Source: Massilia aurea
GTDB lineage: Bacteria > Pseudomonadota > Gammaproteobacteria > Burkholderiales > Burkholderiaceae_D
Direction of reading: 5' to 3'
Assembly: GCF_024753205.1 (NCBI RefSeq)
Contig: NZ_JANUGZ010000002.1
Location: 124,001-188,000 of the forward strand
DNA: 64,000 nt
Shown in pieces: positions 45,348 to 54,540 of this stretch (its first letter is position 1; every line of letters begins with the position of its first letter). The notes beneath the pieces were generated by a model. It made no database searches. It was given only the letters and a program-made list of their open reading frames with translations, and was not told the origin of the DNA. A program made the translations under genes and the position numbers.

Positions 45348-48166
45348 CCTGGCTCGTCGGCATCGATCTGGGCACCACGAACACGGTGCTGGCCTACGGC
45401 CGCAATGGCCCGGGCGGCATCGAGTTATTCCAGATCGATCAGTTGGTGGCGCCCGGCGAAGTGGCCGGCGCACCGCTGCTGCCGTCGATGCGTTACCACC
45501 CGGGGCCGGACGAACTCGCGCCCGGTGCCCTGCAACTGCCCTGGCAGCAGCCGGACGTCGCCGGCGTCAAGCGCGTTGCGCTGGGACGCCTGGCGCGTGT
45601 GCTCGGTGCGGCCACGCCGGGCCGGCTCGTCACGAGCGCCAAGAGCTGGCTGTCGCACGACGGCGTCGACCGCATGGCGCCGATCCTGCCGTGGGGTGTC
45701 GACAACGACGTGCCCAAGGTCTCGCCGGTGGCCGCCAGCGCCAGCTACCTTGCACACCTGCGCGCCGCATGGAATGCACGCTTTCCCAAACAACCCCTTG
45801 AACGCCAGCAGATCGTGCTCACGGTGCCGGCGTCGTTCGACGAAGGCGCCCGCGCGCTGACGCTCGAAGCGGCCAGGCTGGCCGGCCTGCCACAGGTCGC
45901 GCTGCTGGAAGAACCGCAAGCCGCGCTGTACGACTGGCTGTACCGCCATCGCGCCAGCCTGGCCGACGATCTGGGCGATGCGCGGCTGGTGCTGGTGGCC
46001 GACGTGGGCGGTGGCACCACCGATTTCAGCCTGGTCAAGGTCGATACCAAGGATGGCGAGCCGCACCTGACGCGCATCGGCGTGGGCAACCACCTGATCC
46101 TGGGTGGCGACAATATGGACCTCGCGCTGGCGCACCTGATCGAAGCGCGCATGGCCGGCGCAGACAATGACAATGCACGCACGCGCCTGTCGGCCGCGCG
46201 CCTGGCCCAGCTCACGGAACGCTGCCGCGCCGCCAAGGAACAACTGCTGGCCGACGACGCACCCGAGTCGGTCGCCGTCACGCTGCTCGGCGCCGGCAGC
46301 CGCCTGATTGGCGCCGCTCGCAAGGCCGACCTGCTGCGCAGCGACATCGAGCGCATCGTGCTCGATGGCTTCCTGCCGCTGAACGCCGCGCAGGACGAAC
46401 CGACGCGTGCGCGCGCCGGCATCGTCGAATTCGGCCTGCCGTATGCGAGCGACCCGGCCATCACGCGGCATCTGGCGAGCTTTTTGCGCCAGCATGCCGC
46501 GGCGTCGCGGGAGGCGCTCGGCCTGGAAGGCGGCGTGACCCCGATTCCGGATACGGTGCTGCTCAACGGCGGCGTGTTCAGGGGCGCAGCGCTGGCCAGG
46601 CGCCTGGTCGACACGCTGAGCGGCTGGCGTGGCGCGCCAGTACGCGTGCTGCACAACGAGAATCCCGATATCGCCGTCGCCCGTGGCGGCGTCGCCTACG
46701 CGCTGGCGCGCCAGGGTCTGGCGCCGGCGATCGACAGCGGCGCGGCCCGTAACTATTACCTGCTCCTGGACGGCGAAGCACGCGCCGGCCTGCTGCGCGC
46801 CGTCTGCCTGCTGCCACGCGGCACGCCGGCCGCCACGGACGTCACGCTGGCAAACCGCAGCTTCGCGCTGCGCGTCGGCCGGCCGGTGCGCTTTCACCTG
46901 GTCTCGACGATTGCCGATGCCGGCGCGGCGCCACAGGCCGGTGACCTGGTCGATCTCGACCTGGCCGACGTGGTGCGCCTGCCGCCGATTGCGACAGTAC
47001 TGCGCGCCTCGAGGTCCAGCACAACAGCCGAGATTCCCGTGCATCTGGTGACGACGCTGAGCGAAACCGGTTCGCTCGAAGTGCATTGCGTCGCCGAAGA
47101 CGGCGGCGGGCGCTGGCAACTGGCGTTCCAGTTGCGTGGCAATAGCGATGATGACGGCGATATCGACGCACAGGACGAGGCCCTGCCCGCGAACCTGGAC
47201 GCGGCGATCGACAAGATCGAGCGCGTGTTCGGCGCCCGCTCGAAACAGGTCGAGCCGAAGGAGGTCAAGCAACTGCGCGCTGGCCTCGAACACCTGCTCG
47301 GCCCACGCGAAAGCTGGACCACGCCGCTGCTGCGCCGCCTGTTCGACGCCCTGATGGCGCGCGCAAAAGGCCGGCGCCGCTCGGTCGAGCACGAGCGCGC
47401 GTGGCTGAACCTGGCCGGCTACAGCCTGCGCCCCGGCTTCGGCCACCCGCTCGACGAGTGGCGCATGGAGGGGCTATGGGCCCTGTTCGAAGCGGGCGTG
47501 CAGCACCACAAGGACAGCCAGGTGCGCGCCGAATGGTGGACGCTGTGGCGCCGCGTGGCCGGCGGCCTGTCGCTCGACGCGCAACTGCGCGTGCTGGACG
47601 ATTTCGCCTTCAACCTGCAGGCCGATGCCGCCGAGCGTGGCCGGCGCCCCGTCACGCTGGTCGACGGCAGCGAAGAAGACCTGCTGCGCGTGGGCGCGTC
47701 GCTCGAACGCATCCCGTCGGCCTACAAGGCCGAGATCGGGGAATGGCTGTTCAAGCAGATCGCCGACATCCCCGCCGGCGGCAAGCTCGATGCCCGCGCC
47801 AGCGCGCGCTACGGCCGCTATCTGTGGGCGCTGGGCCGCGTGGGTGCGCGCCAGTCGTTCCAGTCGAGCGCGCACGAGGTAGCGCCGCCCGACGTGGCCG
47901 AGGGCTGGCTGCGCCAGCTCCTGCTGCTCGACTGGCGCAAGGTGGAGCCGGCCGGCTTTGCCGCCGCCCACATCGCGCGCATGACGGGCGACCGTTCGCG
48001 CGACATCGATGACGCGGTGCGCGGCGACGTGCTGCGCCGCCTGGCCGCCAGCGGCGCGCCAGCGGCGTGGATGGCGATGGTGCGCGAGGTCGTGGAACTG
48101 GATCAGGCCAGCGAAGCGCGCATGCTGGGCGATGCGCTTCCGCCGGGGCTCAAGCTGCTGCGCTGA
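45344..48166 (+). CDS. Atypical Hsp70-family protein 2 with C-terminal DUF3731
   Basis: A 940-residue protein. It starts with GTG (overlap GTGA with gene 1). The ATPase domain opens TWLVGIDLGTTNTVLAYG and has VLVADVGGGTTDFSLVKVD and LLNGGVFRGAALARRLVDTL. About residues 490-600 form a beta-rich segment, and the final ~320 residues are a helical DUF3731-type region with WTTPLLRRLFDALMARAKGRRRSVEHERAWLNLAGYSLRPGFGHPLDEWR and a conserved LWALGRVGAR. The pair may form a heteromeric chaperone unlike DnaK. No J-domain or GrpE gene is adjacent. Confidence 0.88.
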   Translation: MTWLVGIDLGTTNTVLAYGRNGPGGIELFQIDQLVAPGEVAGAPLLPSMRYHPGPDELAPGALQLPWQQPDVAGVKRVALGRLARVLGAATPGRLVTSAKSWLSHDGVDRMAPILPWGVDNDVPKVSPVAASASYLAHLRAAWNARFPKQPLERQQIVLTVPASFDEGARALTLEAARLAGLPQVALLEEPQAALYDWLYRHRASLADDLGDARLVLVADVGGGTTDFSLVKVDTKDGEPHLTRIGVGNHLILGGDNMDLALAHLIEARMAGADNDNARTRLSAARLAQLTERCRAAKEQLLADDAPESVAVTLLGAGSRLIGAARKADLLRSDIERIVLDGFLPLNAAQDEPTRARAGIVEFGLPYASDPAITRHLASFLRQHAAASREALGLEGGVTPIPDTVLLNGGVFRGAALARRLVDTLSGWRGAPVRVLHNENPDIAVARGGVAYALARQGLAPAIDSGAARNYYLLLDGEARAGLLRAVCLLPRGTPAATDVTLANRSFALRVGRPVRFHLVSTIADAGAAPQAGDLVDLDLADVVRLPPIATVLRASRSSTTAEIPVHLVTTLSETGSLEVHCVAEDGGGRWQLAFQLRGNSDDDGDIDAQDEALPANLDAAIDKIERVFGARSKQVEPKEVKQLRAGLEHLLGPRESWTTPLLRRLFDALMARAKGRRRSVEHERAWLNLAGYSLRPGFGHPLDEWRMEGLWALFEAGVQHHKDSQVRAEWWTLWRRVAGGLSLDAQLRVLDDFAFNLQADAAERGRRPVTLVDGSEEDLLRVGASLERIPSAYKAEIGEWLFKQIADIPAGGKLDARASARYGRYLWALGRVGARQSFQSSAHEVAPPDVAEGWLRQLLLLDWRKVEPAGFAAAHIARMTGDRSRDIDDAVRGDVLRRLAASGAPAAWMAMVREVVELDQASEARMLGDALPPGLKLLR

Positions 48167-48184
48167 ACGCGGTCGATCGACGCA

Positions 48185-48856
48185 TCACGCTTCCAGCTGC
48201 CCGATCAGGATCAGTGAGACCGGCTTGCCGGTACGTGGATGCAGCGGCTCGCGCATGGCGGTGACCCGCAGCCCGTTTGCTGCGAACAGCGCGACCCAGC
48301 TTGCGATTGTGCGGAAGTACCACGGCGGCGCATCGGCGAAGTCGCTGGAAAACCCAGCCCAGCTGCCGGCGCGCCAGCCGTCGACATACGGCGCATCGCC
48401 GCACGCCATGAGGGGATGCACCGTCTGCACGACCAGCGAGCCGCCCTCGCGCAGATAGGTCGGCGCCGCGCGCAGCAGGCCATCGACCGCCTCGTTGCCG
48501 ATCAACGAGAAATTGCAGACCGCGACATCGACCGCCAGCGCCAGCCTGCCCCGCGCGATCTGTTCGAACGACAGCACGCAAAAGTCGCCGCCGCCAGCGG
48601 CATTGGCTTTCTCGACCAGTGCGGCAATCGCATCGACACCGACCATCGCCACGCCAGGCAGCGCGCGCACCAGCCAGCCTTCGCCGCAACCGAGATCGAT
48701 GCCGGTGGCCGGATCGAGGCTGCGCACTGCATCGACGATGGCGGCGTTGGTGACCAGCGTGCGGGTTTCAATCTCACCGCCGCGCACGGCGGTGGTCCAG
48801 GGGTCGACGTTGCGCGACCACGCGTCAAGAACAGCAGCATCGGTAAGACCTGGCAT
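48185..48856 (-). CDS. Class I SAM-dependent methyltransferase
   Basis: A 223-residue methyltransferase. The SAM-binding motif I is GIDLGCGEGWLVRAL (about residues 52-66), followed by motif II VGVDAI and motif IV VDVAVCNFSLIGNE. The C-terminal part (PPWYFRTIASWVALFAANGLRVTAMREPLHP) fits the small-molecule type. Substrate unknown. It converges on the Hsp70 operon with an 18 bp gap and diverges from the DUF4230 gene. Confidence 0.9.
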   Translation of the reverse strand: MPGLTDAAVLDAWSRNVDPWTTAVRGGEIETRTLVTNAAIVDAVRSLDPATGIDLGCGEGWLVRALPGVAMVGVDAIAALVEKANAAGGGDFCVLSFEQIARGRLALAVDVAVCNFSLIGNEAVDGLLRAAPTYLREGGSLVVQTVHPLMACGDAPYVDGWRAGSWAGFSSDFADAPPWYFRTIASWVALFAANGLRVTAMREPLHPRTGKPVSLILIGQLEA

Positions 48857-48978
48857 CGGCTCCTCCTGTCATGACACCATTATGCCGCAGGTAATCATGG
48901 CACACGGTGAACGACAGCCATCCACAGGATCGGATAGACTGGCCGCCGACTCCGCCAACGCACCCGCCCCTGCCGCCC

Positions 48979-49635
48979 ATGAAACCATCGCAACACCTGC
49001 CCATCCTGCTCGTCGCCGTCCTCGCTGCCGCCATTACCTTCGCGCTCATCAAGCGTCCGGCTGACGAAGCGCCCACACCGCCGCCGCTGGTGTCGCTCGA
49101 GAAGATGGGGCATCTGGTGTCGCTCAAGATGAATTATTCGGACGTGATCGAATTCACGCAGCCGAATGCCGTGGACATCCCGTGGTCGCAATGGGAAGTC
49201 CGGCTTGGCAGTACCCGCGTGCTGCTGGTGGCGCGCGGCGATTGCACGCTGGCCACCGATCTGCGCCAGGCGCGCTACGAAGACATCGACAACACGGCGC
49301 GCACGCTGACGGTCGTGCTGCCGGCGCCCTCGCCGCTCCAGGCGCGCATCAACCACGAACCGCGCGACAAGGGTGGCTCGTACTTCTATGCGATCACCGA
49401 CCAGGGCTTGCAGGCGTTCATTCCATCGGCGCAAACGCGCACCACGGCCATGAACAACGTACTGGCCACGGCGCAGAAAGCGGTGCAGGCCGCATGCAGC
49501 CAGCCAACGATACTGAATACCGCGAGGGACAACGCCGCCACCGTGATGCAGGCCACGCTGCTGGCCACCGGCTGGACGCCGACGGTCGTGTGGGAGGCAA
49601 GCACCGGGCAGGCAAAGCCCGTTACGACGCCATAA
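48979..49635 (+). CDS. DUF4230 family membrane-anchored protein
   Basis: A 218-residue protein. An N-terminal anchor (HLPILLVAVLAAAITFALI) is followed by a soluble DUF4230 domain: PLVSLEKMGHLVSLKMNYSDVIEFTQ, GSTRVLLVARGDCTLATDL, and a helical C-terminus (MNNVLATAQKAVQAACSQP). The domain has no established function. ATG 48979 (MKPSQHLP) is chosen since it places the anchor normally; a GTG at 48907 would add a Pro-rich 24 residues. Confidence 0.82.
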   Translation: MKPSQHLPILLVAVLAAAITFALIKRPADEAPTPPPLVSLEKMGHLVSLKMNYSDVIEFTQPNAVDIPWSQWEVRLGSTRVLLVARGDCTLATDLRQARYEDIDNTARTLTVVLPAPSPLQARINHEPRDKGGSYFYAITDQGLQAFIPSAQTRTTAMNNVLATAQKAVQAACSQPTILNTARDNAATVMQATLLATGWTPTVVWEASTGQAKPVTTP

Positions 49636-49764
49636 TCTGTTGTAAAAAATTCCCACTTAGAAACAAAAGATTACACCTGCGATGACGCAACCGGCCTGAC
49701 CCTTCGTGTAAAATCGTCTGAGCAGGTTATCGGAACAAATCAACTATATAGAGGTGACAACACC

Positions 49765-50742
49765 ATGCGCGTCTTCCCATCCAGCGGAAAAACCCTTGTC
49801 TTTGCTCTCGCGGCAACCGTTCTTTCCACCAGCGTCTTCGCCCAAACCTGGCCAAGCGACACCGTGACCGTCGTCGTGCCATGGCCGGCAGGCGGCCCGT
49901 CGGACATCGCGGCGCGCCCGCTGGCCAAAGGCTTGACGACCGCACTGGGCAAGTCGTTCGTCATCGATAACCGCGGCGGCGGCGGCGGCAATATCGGTTC
50001 GGCAGCGGTCACCCGCGCCAAGGCCGATGGCCAGACCATGCTGATCACCTCGAGCGCACCAATCGTGATCAACCCGAGCCTGTACAAGAAAATGGCGTTC
50101 AACCCGGCGACCGACCTGATCCCGGTCACCAACCTGCTGCGCGCGCCGCTGGTGCTGGTTGCCCACCCATCGGTCCCGGCCAAGAACGTCAAGGAACTGC
50201 TGGCACTGATCAAGTCGAAGAACGGCCAGTTCTCGTATGCATCGGCAGGTAACGGTACCCCGCAACACCTGACCGGTGAAATTTTCCGCGGCGTGACCAA
50301 GCTCGACATGGTCCACGTGCCCTACAAGGGTTCGGCACCGGCGATTTCCGACCTGCTGGGCGGCCACATCCCGATCATGTTCGACAGCACCATCGCGATC
50401 ATGCCGCACATCAAGAGCGGCAAGGTCAAGCCAATCGCCATTTCGGGAAACAAGCGTTCGCCGCTGCTGCCGGACGTACCAACCTTCGCCGAAGCCGGCC
50501 TGCCGATCGAATCGTATGCGTGGTACGGCATGTTCGTGCCAGCCAAGACGCCGAAGGCCGTGGTCGACAAGATCAACGCCGAAACGCAGAAGGTCATGAA
50601 GTCGCCTGACTTCCAGCGCGTGCTGGCCGATACCGGCACCGAATACGTTGGCGACACGCCTGAGAACTTCGCCAAGTTCGTCCAGGCTGAGACCACCAAA
50701 TGGTCGAAAGTCGTGAAAGACAGCGGCGCAACCGTCGACTGA
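49765..50742 (+). CDS. Tripartite tricarboxylate transporter substrate-binding protein (Bug/TctC)
   Basis: A 325-residue periplasmic binding protein. The signal peptide MRVFPSSGKTLVFALAATVLSTSVFA ends at about residue 26. Bug-family segments follow: VTVVVPWPAGGPSDIAARPLAKGL, DNRGGGGGNIGSAAVTRAKADGQTML, and VHVPYKGSAPAISDLLGGHI. It binds a carboxylate for a TctA/TctB importer, but none is adjacent; solitary bug genes are common in Burkholderiales. GAGGTGA lies upstream of ATG 49765. A terminator follows 26 bp after the stop. Confidence 0.92.
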   Translation: MRVFPSSGKTLVFALAATVLSTSVFAQTWPSDTVTVVVPWPAGGPSDIAARPLAKGLTTALGKSFVIDNRGGGGGNIGSAAVTRAKADGQTMLITSSAPIVINPSLYKKMAFNPATDLIPVTNLLRAPLVLVAHPSVPAKNVKELLALIKSKNGQFSYASAGNGTPQHLTGEIFRGVTKLDMVHVPYKGSAPAISDLLGGHIPIMFDSTIAIMPHIKSGKVKPIAISGNKRSPLLPDVPTFAEAGLPIESYAWYGMFVPAKTPKAVVDKINAETQKVMKSPDFQRVLADTGTEYVGDTPENFAKFVQAETTKWSKVVKDSGATVD

Positions 50743-50767
50743 TTGTCAGCGATTGGGTAGCGCCCTG

Positions 50768-50806
50768 AAACGGGTGATGCGGCTTTGCCGGGTCACCCGT
50801 TTTTTT
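50768..50806 (+). terminator. Rho-independent terminator of the Bug gene
   Basis: AAACGGGTGA (50768-50777) pairs with TCACCCGTTT (50793-50802), with an inner CGGC/GCCG hairpin and a run of T to 50806. It separates the GC-rich core gene from the AT-richer island that begins at about 50.8 kb. Confidence 0.88.
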
Positions 50807-50840
50807 GTGTCAGATATAGCGCTTGACGACGACATTGGCG

Positions 50841-52236
50841 TTATTTTTCTAACGCTCGCTCGTGGCCTACGACATGCCCAGCACCTCGTATGTAGTCAAC
50901 CTTTGTCGTCGCACCAATCTCGGGCGCACTTTTAAAAAGTGCCAGGTCATGCCGTACGATGCTCGCTTTTTCTCTTTGATTATCCTGTAACTGATACACA
51001 TGCTTTTTATCGGTGTGCAATATAGTCCCTTCAAACGACTTGGAACTCGCTGACTTCGCAGGCCGTTCCGCTGCTGTAAGGTCGTATGAACCTTCTGGTA
51101 AATTTTTACTTGGACCAGCAGATCGTGATGTCCAGGCACCATCGACAACCTTGTCCAGCACTCTCTTTCCGTTAGCGACTACTAATACTTCGTGCCCTTC
51201 GGGCTTCAGAGATCTGTCCACGAGCACAATTTCGGGAATGCTTTTGCCTGAAAATTTCAGCATGATCGTAGCGTCGCCCGGCTCTAGTGGTAAACGTCCT
51301 GTTGGCTCGGCTCGCTCGATAATAGCGCGTTCCTCGACCGATCGATAAAACCACTTGTGCTGTGTGGAATCATGTATAACGCTTTTCTCTGGCTCGGGCG
51401 GGACTTGAATTTTAACAATGGCATCATGACCGATCGTCTTGTTAAGATAATCCGCCATCAAATTGAAATTGCGCGCTGGCAATCCGTTGAGCAAATACCC
51501 CCCACCAATATCACTATGCGCCCCTGCGGTGGTTACGCCAAGGAAGCGACCATCTTCTGATTTTCCTTGTGCAATGATGGTAGTCGAAGGAAACTTGGTA
51601 CGGTACTCATCACCTGCGGTAATCTGAATGCCCGAAACGACTGACGGTGGAGGGCGCCTGTCATTACGTGAGGGAGTACCGGTCGCAACAGGGTCATATA
51701 AGCCAAGGGCCTGCGGGGTCGTTCCCGGAGCACGCAATACCTGTTTTTCATTCTCTACAGACCGGATATCGCGCTCGTGGAGAAGCCTGGAAAAACCGGC
51801 GGCCTGTCCCCCCCTGGCTGAACCCTACTGATAACACCTTAATATTGACATCAGGATCTTCTTCCAGCCAAATAGCTGTACGTTCTGCAAGCTTCTGATA
51901 CATAAAGTCAATACGCTCTTGGTATGTGCGACCCATGGCACCATCGAGCACCCCCTTTACCCCACCCCGAGTACTTGGCCCCTCTTTGTAAAAACCACTG
52001 ATGGTGGGGTCGTCTCGTTCATTCTCCTCGATTTGTTCTTTCAACAAGCCGACATTGGAAGCATGTAGCGGGTCTTTGACAACATCATTTTCCATGCCAT
52101 CAAACAGCGCGACAAACAGCCGCGAATGCGGGTCTGCACGTGTGTCGTGAAGCTGCGGCGATTCAAATTGACTTACTTCTTTAGGAGCTTTGTCATAGCT
52201 TGCCAATTTTTCTGCCGAAGCTACGGCTACATCCAC
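50841..52236 (-). pseudogene. Tle1-like (DUF2235) lipase effector gene, frameshifted at a seven-base homopolymer
   Basis: Two overlapping frames together encode one DUF2235/Tle-type phospholipase of about 464 residues. Part 1 (52236-51748) holds LFVALFDGMENDVVKDPLHASNVGLL and ends in VLSVGFSQGG, the GxSxG nucleophile elbow, then goes out of frame. Part 2 resumes with QAAGFSRLLHERDIRSVENE and continues through APGTTPQALGLYDPVATG and FLGVTTAGAHSDIGGGYLLNGL to the stop at 50841. Removing one base from the C7 run at 51808-51814 restores the whole protein. Such effectors are delivered by type VI secretion and hydrolyse membrane lipids. No vgrG or secretion gene is in the window. The original start may have been ATA at 52260 (an ATG in the duplicate copy); GTG 52236 is the first usable start. 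Confidence 0.8.
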
Positions 52237-52269
52237 GCCATAGATTGAACCCTTTTTTATGACTGACCC

Positions 52270-52878
52270 TTAAAGAGTTTTTGAATAGGCGCGGGTAAAG
52301 TGGGTGCTGCGATCGCGCCCCGTGTCAGTCGGATCAGCGCGCACCAGTTGCAAACTGACTTTCATATAGACACTAACTGTGCGGTCATTGACTTCGACAA
52401 TGATCGTAGGCTCACCACCCGAAATGGGTTTGGCTTTATAAATGCGGGCCGAGTCGGCGGTATGAAGCACCACCCTATCCTTGAATACCTCATCCAGGTC
52501 GATAGTATGAGTCAGATGTGTTCCGTCACGTGCATTCCATTCCATCTCGACCGGTCCTGCAAAAGTAGGATAAGAGCCCGATAAAAAACCCGGCACTCTT
52601 TTCTCATCAGACGGTAGTTTCTCGCGCCCTGGAGTATCGAAGCATAATTCATGCGAAGAGCCCGCATATACCAGCTCCAAGTTTGTGATCCCTCCATAGC
52701 ACAATATTCCAAAATCATGCGTGCTGAATTTCAAAACTTTATTCATGTCCATTGCCCTAACCTCTAAGTTTGTAAGTGAAAAAATTGCCAAAAAAAGCGC
52801 TGACAAAATCCGTATTGCATATCGAAGATTGATAATAAAACGGTTCGCTTTGTGATACTGATTTTTTTGCAATTTCAT
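52270..52878 (-). CDS. Candidate effector-immunity protein, copy A
   Basis: A 202-residue exported protein: a signal segment (RILSALFLAIFSLTNLEVRA) followed by a ~155-residue domain beginning KVLKFSTHDFGILCYGGITNLELVYAG. It is paralogous to copy B at 53242-53787: both share FSTHDFGILCYGGITNL, PGREKLPSDEKR, MEWNARDG, HTIDLDEVFKDR and the C-terminus TRAYSKTL. I do not recognise the family. Its position immediately ahead of the Tle-type gene, its export signal and its duplication fit a periplasmic immunity protein against the lipase. The start overlaps the preceding small frame by ATGA. Confidence 0.75.
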   Translation of the reverse strand: MKLQKNQYHKANRFIINLRYAIRILSALFLAIFSLTNLEVRAMDMNKVLKFSTHDFGILCYGGITNLELVYAGSSHELCFDTPGREKLPSDEKRVPGFLSGSYPTFAGPVEMEWNARDGTHLTHTIDLDEVFKDRVVLHTADSARIYKAKPISGGEPTIIVEVNDRTVSVYMKVSLQLVRADPTDTGRDRSTHFTRAYSKTL

Positions 52879-53108
52879 GGATACAGAAAGGAATTTCTGT
52901 CAACACTGGTCCGTGCTGTTTGCCGCATCTTCGTTGGTGACATTTTGGCTTTACTCTGCCAAATAGCATCATATTCACTAGCAGAAATAGCATTGGCAAG
53001 GGCAGCCATTTCCAGATCTCGCATAGCAGTCGGGTAATTTTTCAAAAACTTCTTTCGTCTTTTAATAGTATTTCTCATCTTGCGAGCGCTAATTCCAAGA
53101 TATTTCAT
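52875..53108 (-). CDS. Small hypothetical protein coupled to immunity copy A
   Basis: A 77-residue basic frame, MKYLGISARKMRNTIKRRKKFL..., with no recognised domain and no clear ribosome site. Its stop overlaps the start of immunity copy A in ATGA, the only reason to take it as a real or formerly real coding segment. It follows the remnant of the second effector copy in another frame, so it may be the distal part of a decayed gene rather than an independent one. Confidence 0.35.
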   Translation of the reverse strand: MKYLGISARKMRNTIKRRKKFLKNYPTAMRDLEMAALANAISASEYDAIWQSKAKMSPTKMRQTARTSVDRNSFLYP

Positions 53109-53145
53109 TGGAGCTGGCTGGGAGCACGGCAAAAGCCAAACTAAC

Positions 53146-53232
53146 TTACTTCATTGCCCGCTTTTTCGTAGCTCGTAAATTTTCTGCTAAACCAATCGCT
53201 ACATCCATGCCATCGATTGCCCCCTTCTTCAT
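53146..53232 (-). pseudogene. Remnant of a second Tle effector N-terminus
   Basis: A 28-codon frame, MKKGAIDGMDVAIGLAENLR then a stop, starts 9 bp after the stop of immunity copy B. The equivalent place after copy A reads, in frame, IKKGSIYGVDVAVASAEKLA and leads into the Tle gene, also 9 bp after the immunity stop. The two are clearly homologous, so this is the truncated head of a duplicated effector. Confidence 0.7.
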
Positions 53233-53241
53233 GACCGATCT

Positions 53242-53787
53242 TCAAAGAGTTTTTGAGTAGGCACGGGTAAAATAAATGCTGTGATCGCGCCCCGTATCAG
53301 TCGGATCAGCGCGCACCAATATCAAACCGACTTCCATATAGACATTAACCGTACGGTCATTGACCTCAACAACGATCGTGGGCTGGCCACTTGAAATCGG
53401 ATTGTCTTTATAAACAAGCGCCGGGTCAGCAGTGTGGAGCACTATTCTGTCCTTGAAAACCTCATCCAAGTCTATGGTATGAGTCAAATTTTTTCCGTCA
53501 CGCGCATTCCATTCCATCTCTACCGGTCCTGCAAACGCGTGATAAGAGCCCGATAAAAAACCCGGCCCTCGTTTCTCATCGGATGGCAGTTTCTCGCGCC
53601 CCGGAGACTTAGTACATAATTTATGCGGAGAGCCTGCATACACTAATTTTAGATTGGTAATACCCCCATAACACAATATGCCAAAATCATGCGTGCTGAA
53701 CTTCAAACCTTTATTCATGCCTATTGTCCCACTATGTATGTTTGTCATTGAAAGAATTGCCAAAAGAATCGCTGATATGATGTGCAT
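53242..53787 (-). CDS. Candidate effector-immunity protein, copy B
   Basis: A 181-residue paralogue of copy A, with signal sequence MHIISAILLAILSMTNIHSG and the same ~155-residue domain (LKFSTHDFGILCYGGITNLKLVYAG ... HSIYFTRAYSKTL). Identity to copy A looks roughly three quarters over the domain by eye. Retention of an intact second copy beside a decayed effector suggests orphan immunity against lipases of sister strains. It is the first gene of the minus-strand island operon. Confidence 0.75.
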   Translation of the reverse strand: MHIISAILLAILSMTNIHSGTIGMNKGLKFSTHDFGILCYGGITNLKLVYAGSPHKLCTKSPGREKLPSDEKRGPGFLSGSYHAFAGPVEMEWNARDGKNLTHTIDLDEVFKDRIVLHTADPALVYKDNPISSGQPTIVVEVNDRTVNVYMEVGLILVRADPTDTGRDHSIYFTRAYSKTL

Positions 53788-54540
53788 TAAATATCGAGAA
53801 TAATTGCCCTTTTCTTAACCATATCAATTTTTTTAGCTTGGCCCGAAATCTTAAGTTTGTTCCGACCGGTACAACTCAGCAAGAAGCGTTGACTTCTCTA
53901 CTTCACGCGATGACACTCACAACAATTTTCTCACATGTCGAACCTGTTTCGGAAAATCACAACAAGCGTGCACGGATGGCGCTTTCGCGCTGTCTTCAGT
54001 TATCTTGCCGTTTGTAGCAAGCGTTAAAGGCTTCGGAGATAAGATGGTTTGGCATGCAAAAACCAGTCCGAGGATTGGACTGCCAACATTCAACATCGTG
54101 AATGAAATGTGCAAGCCAGGGGAAGGAGCAAGAATGGAACGGTACCTTGTCAGCCGACTGTCGTGCAGCAGCGCTGCATTGACTTGCCATTCGCGACGAC
54201 GGCCGCGCGCCGATTGAGGCTGCCCTGCGCCTGCGGGATCGCTATAGCCAACATCGGCCGAGGATGGTCAAGCAACGCGAGAGGCGGCCCGATTTCAAGA
54301 AACTGAAGAATGTGCCGGTACCCTTACACGCCACGATTGCAGTTCAACACATGCTTACCCCACTTCAGTACTCATCAGCGCGATGAAGACCCCAGCCTGC
54401 CCTGCTTCAGGCGCCATCCACGCCCCTTCCAAGACATTGCCGCACCGCTACCGAACACCATGGCTTTTCGATAACGACTAACATCTTTATCAACGTCGTG
54501 ACCGCTACCGGCACCCTGCCACCACATCCAAGGAGCAAGC
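53788..54540. other. Gene-poor border of the accessory island
   Basis: 753 bp without a convincing gene. The first ~150 bp are AT-rich and would contain the promoter of the immunity genes. On the plus strand around 54174-54380 a stretch reads LAIRDDGRAPIEAALRLRDRYSQHRPRM without a start codon, and may be a decayed coding remnant. The end carries the AAGGAG ribosome site of the SDR gene (54530-54535). No repeat, tRNA or attachment site was identified. Confidence 0.4.

Noticed and set aside
53917-54306. Several 60-70 codon frames in the island border
   Set aside because: They overlap each other on both strands, lack supporting ribosome sites or relatives, and look like random frames or decayed sequence.
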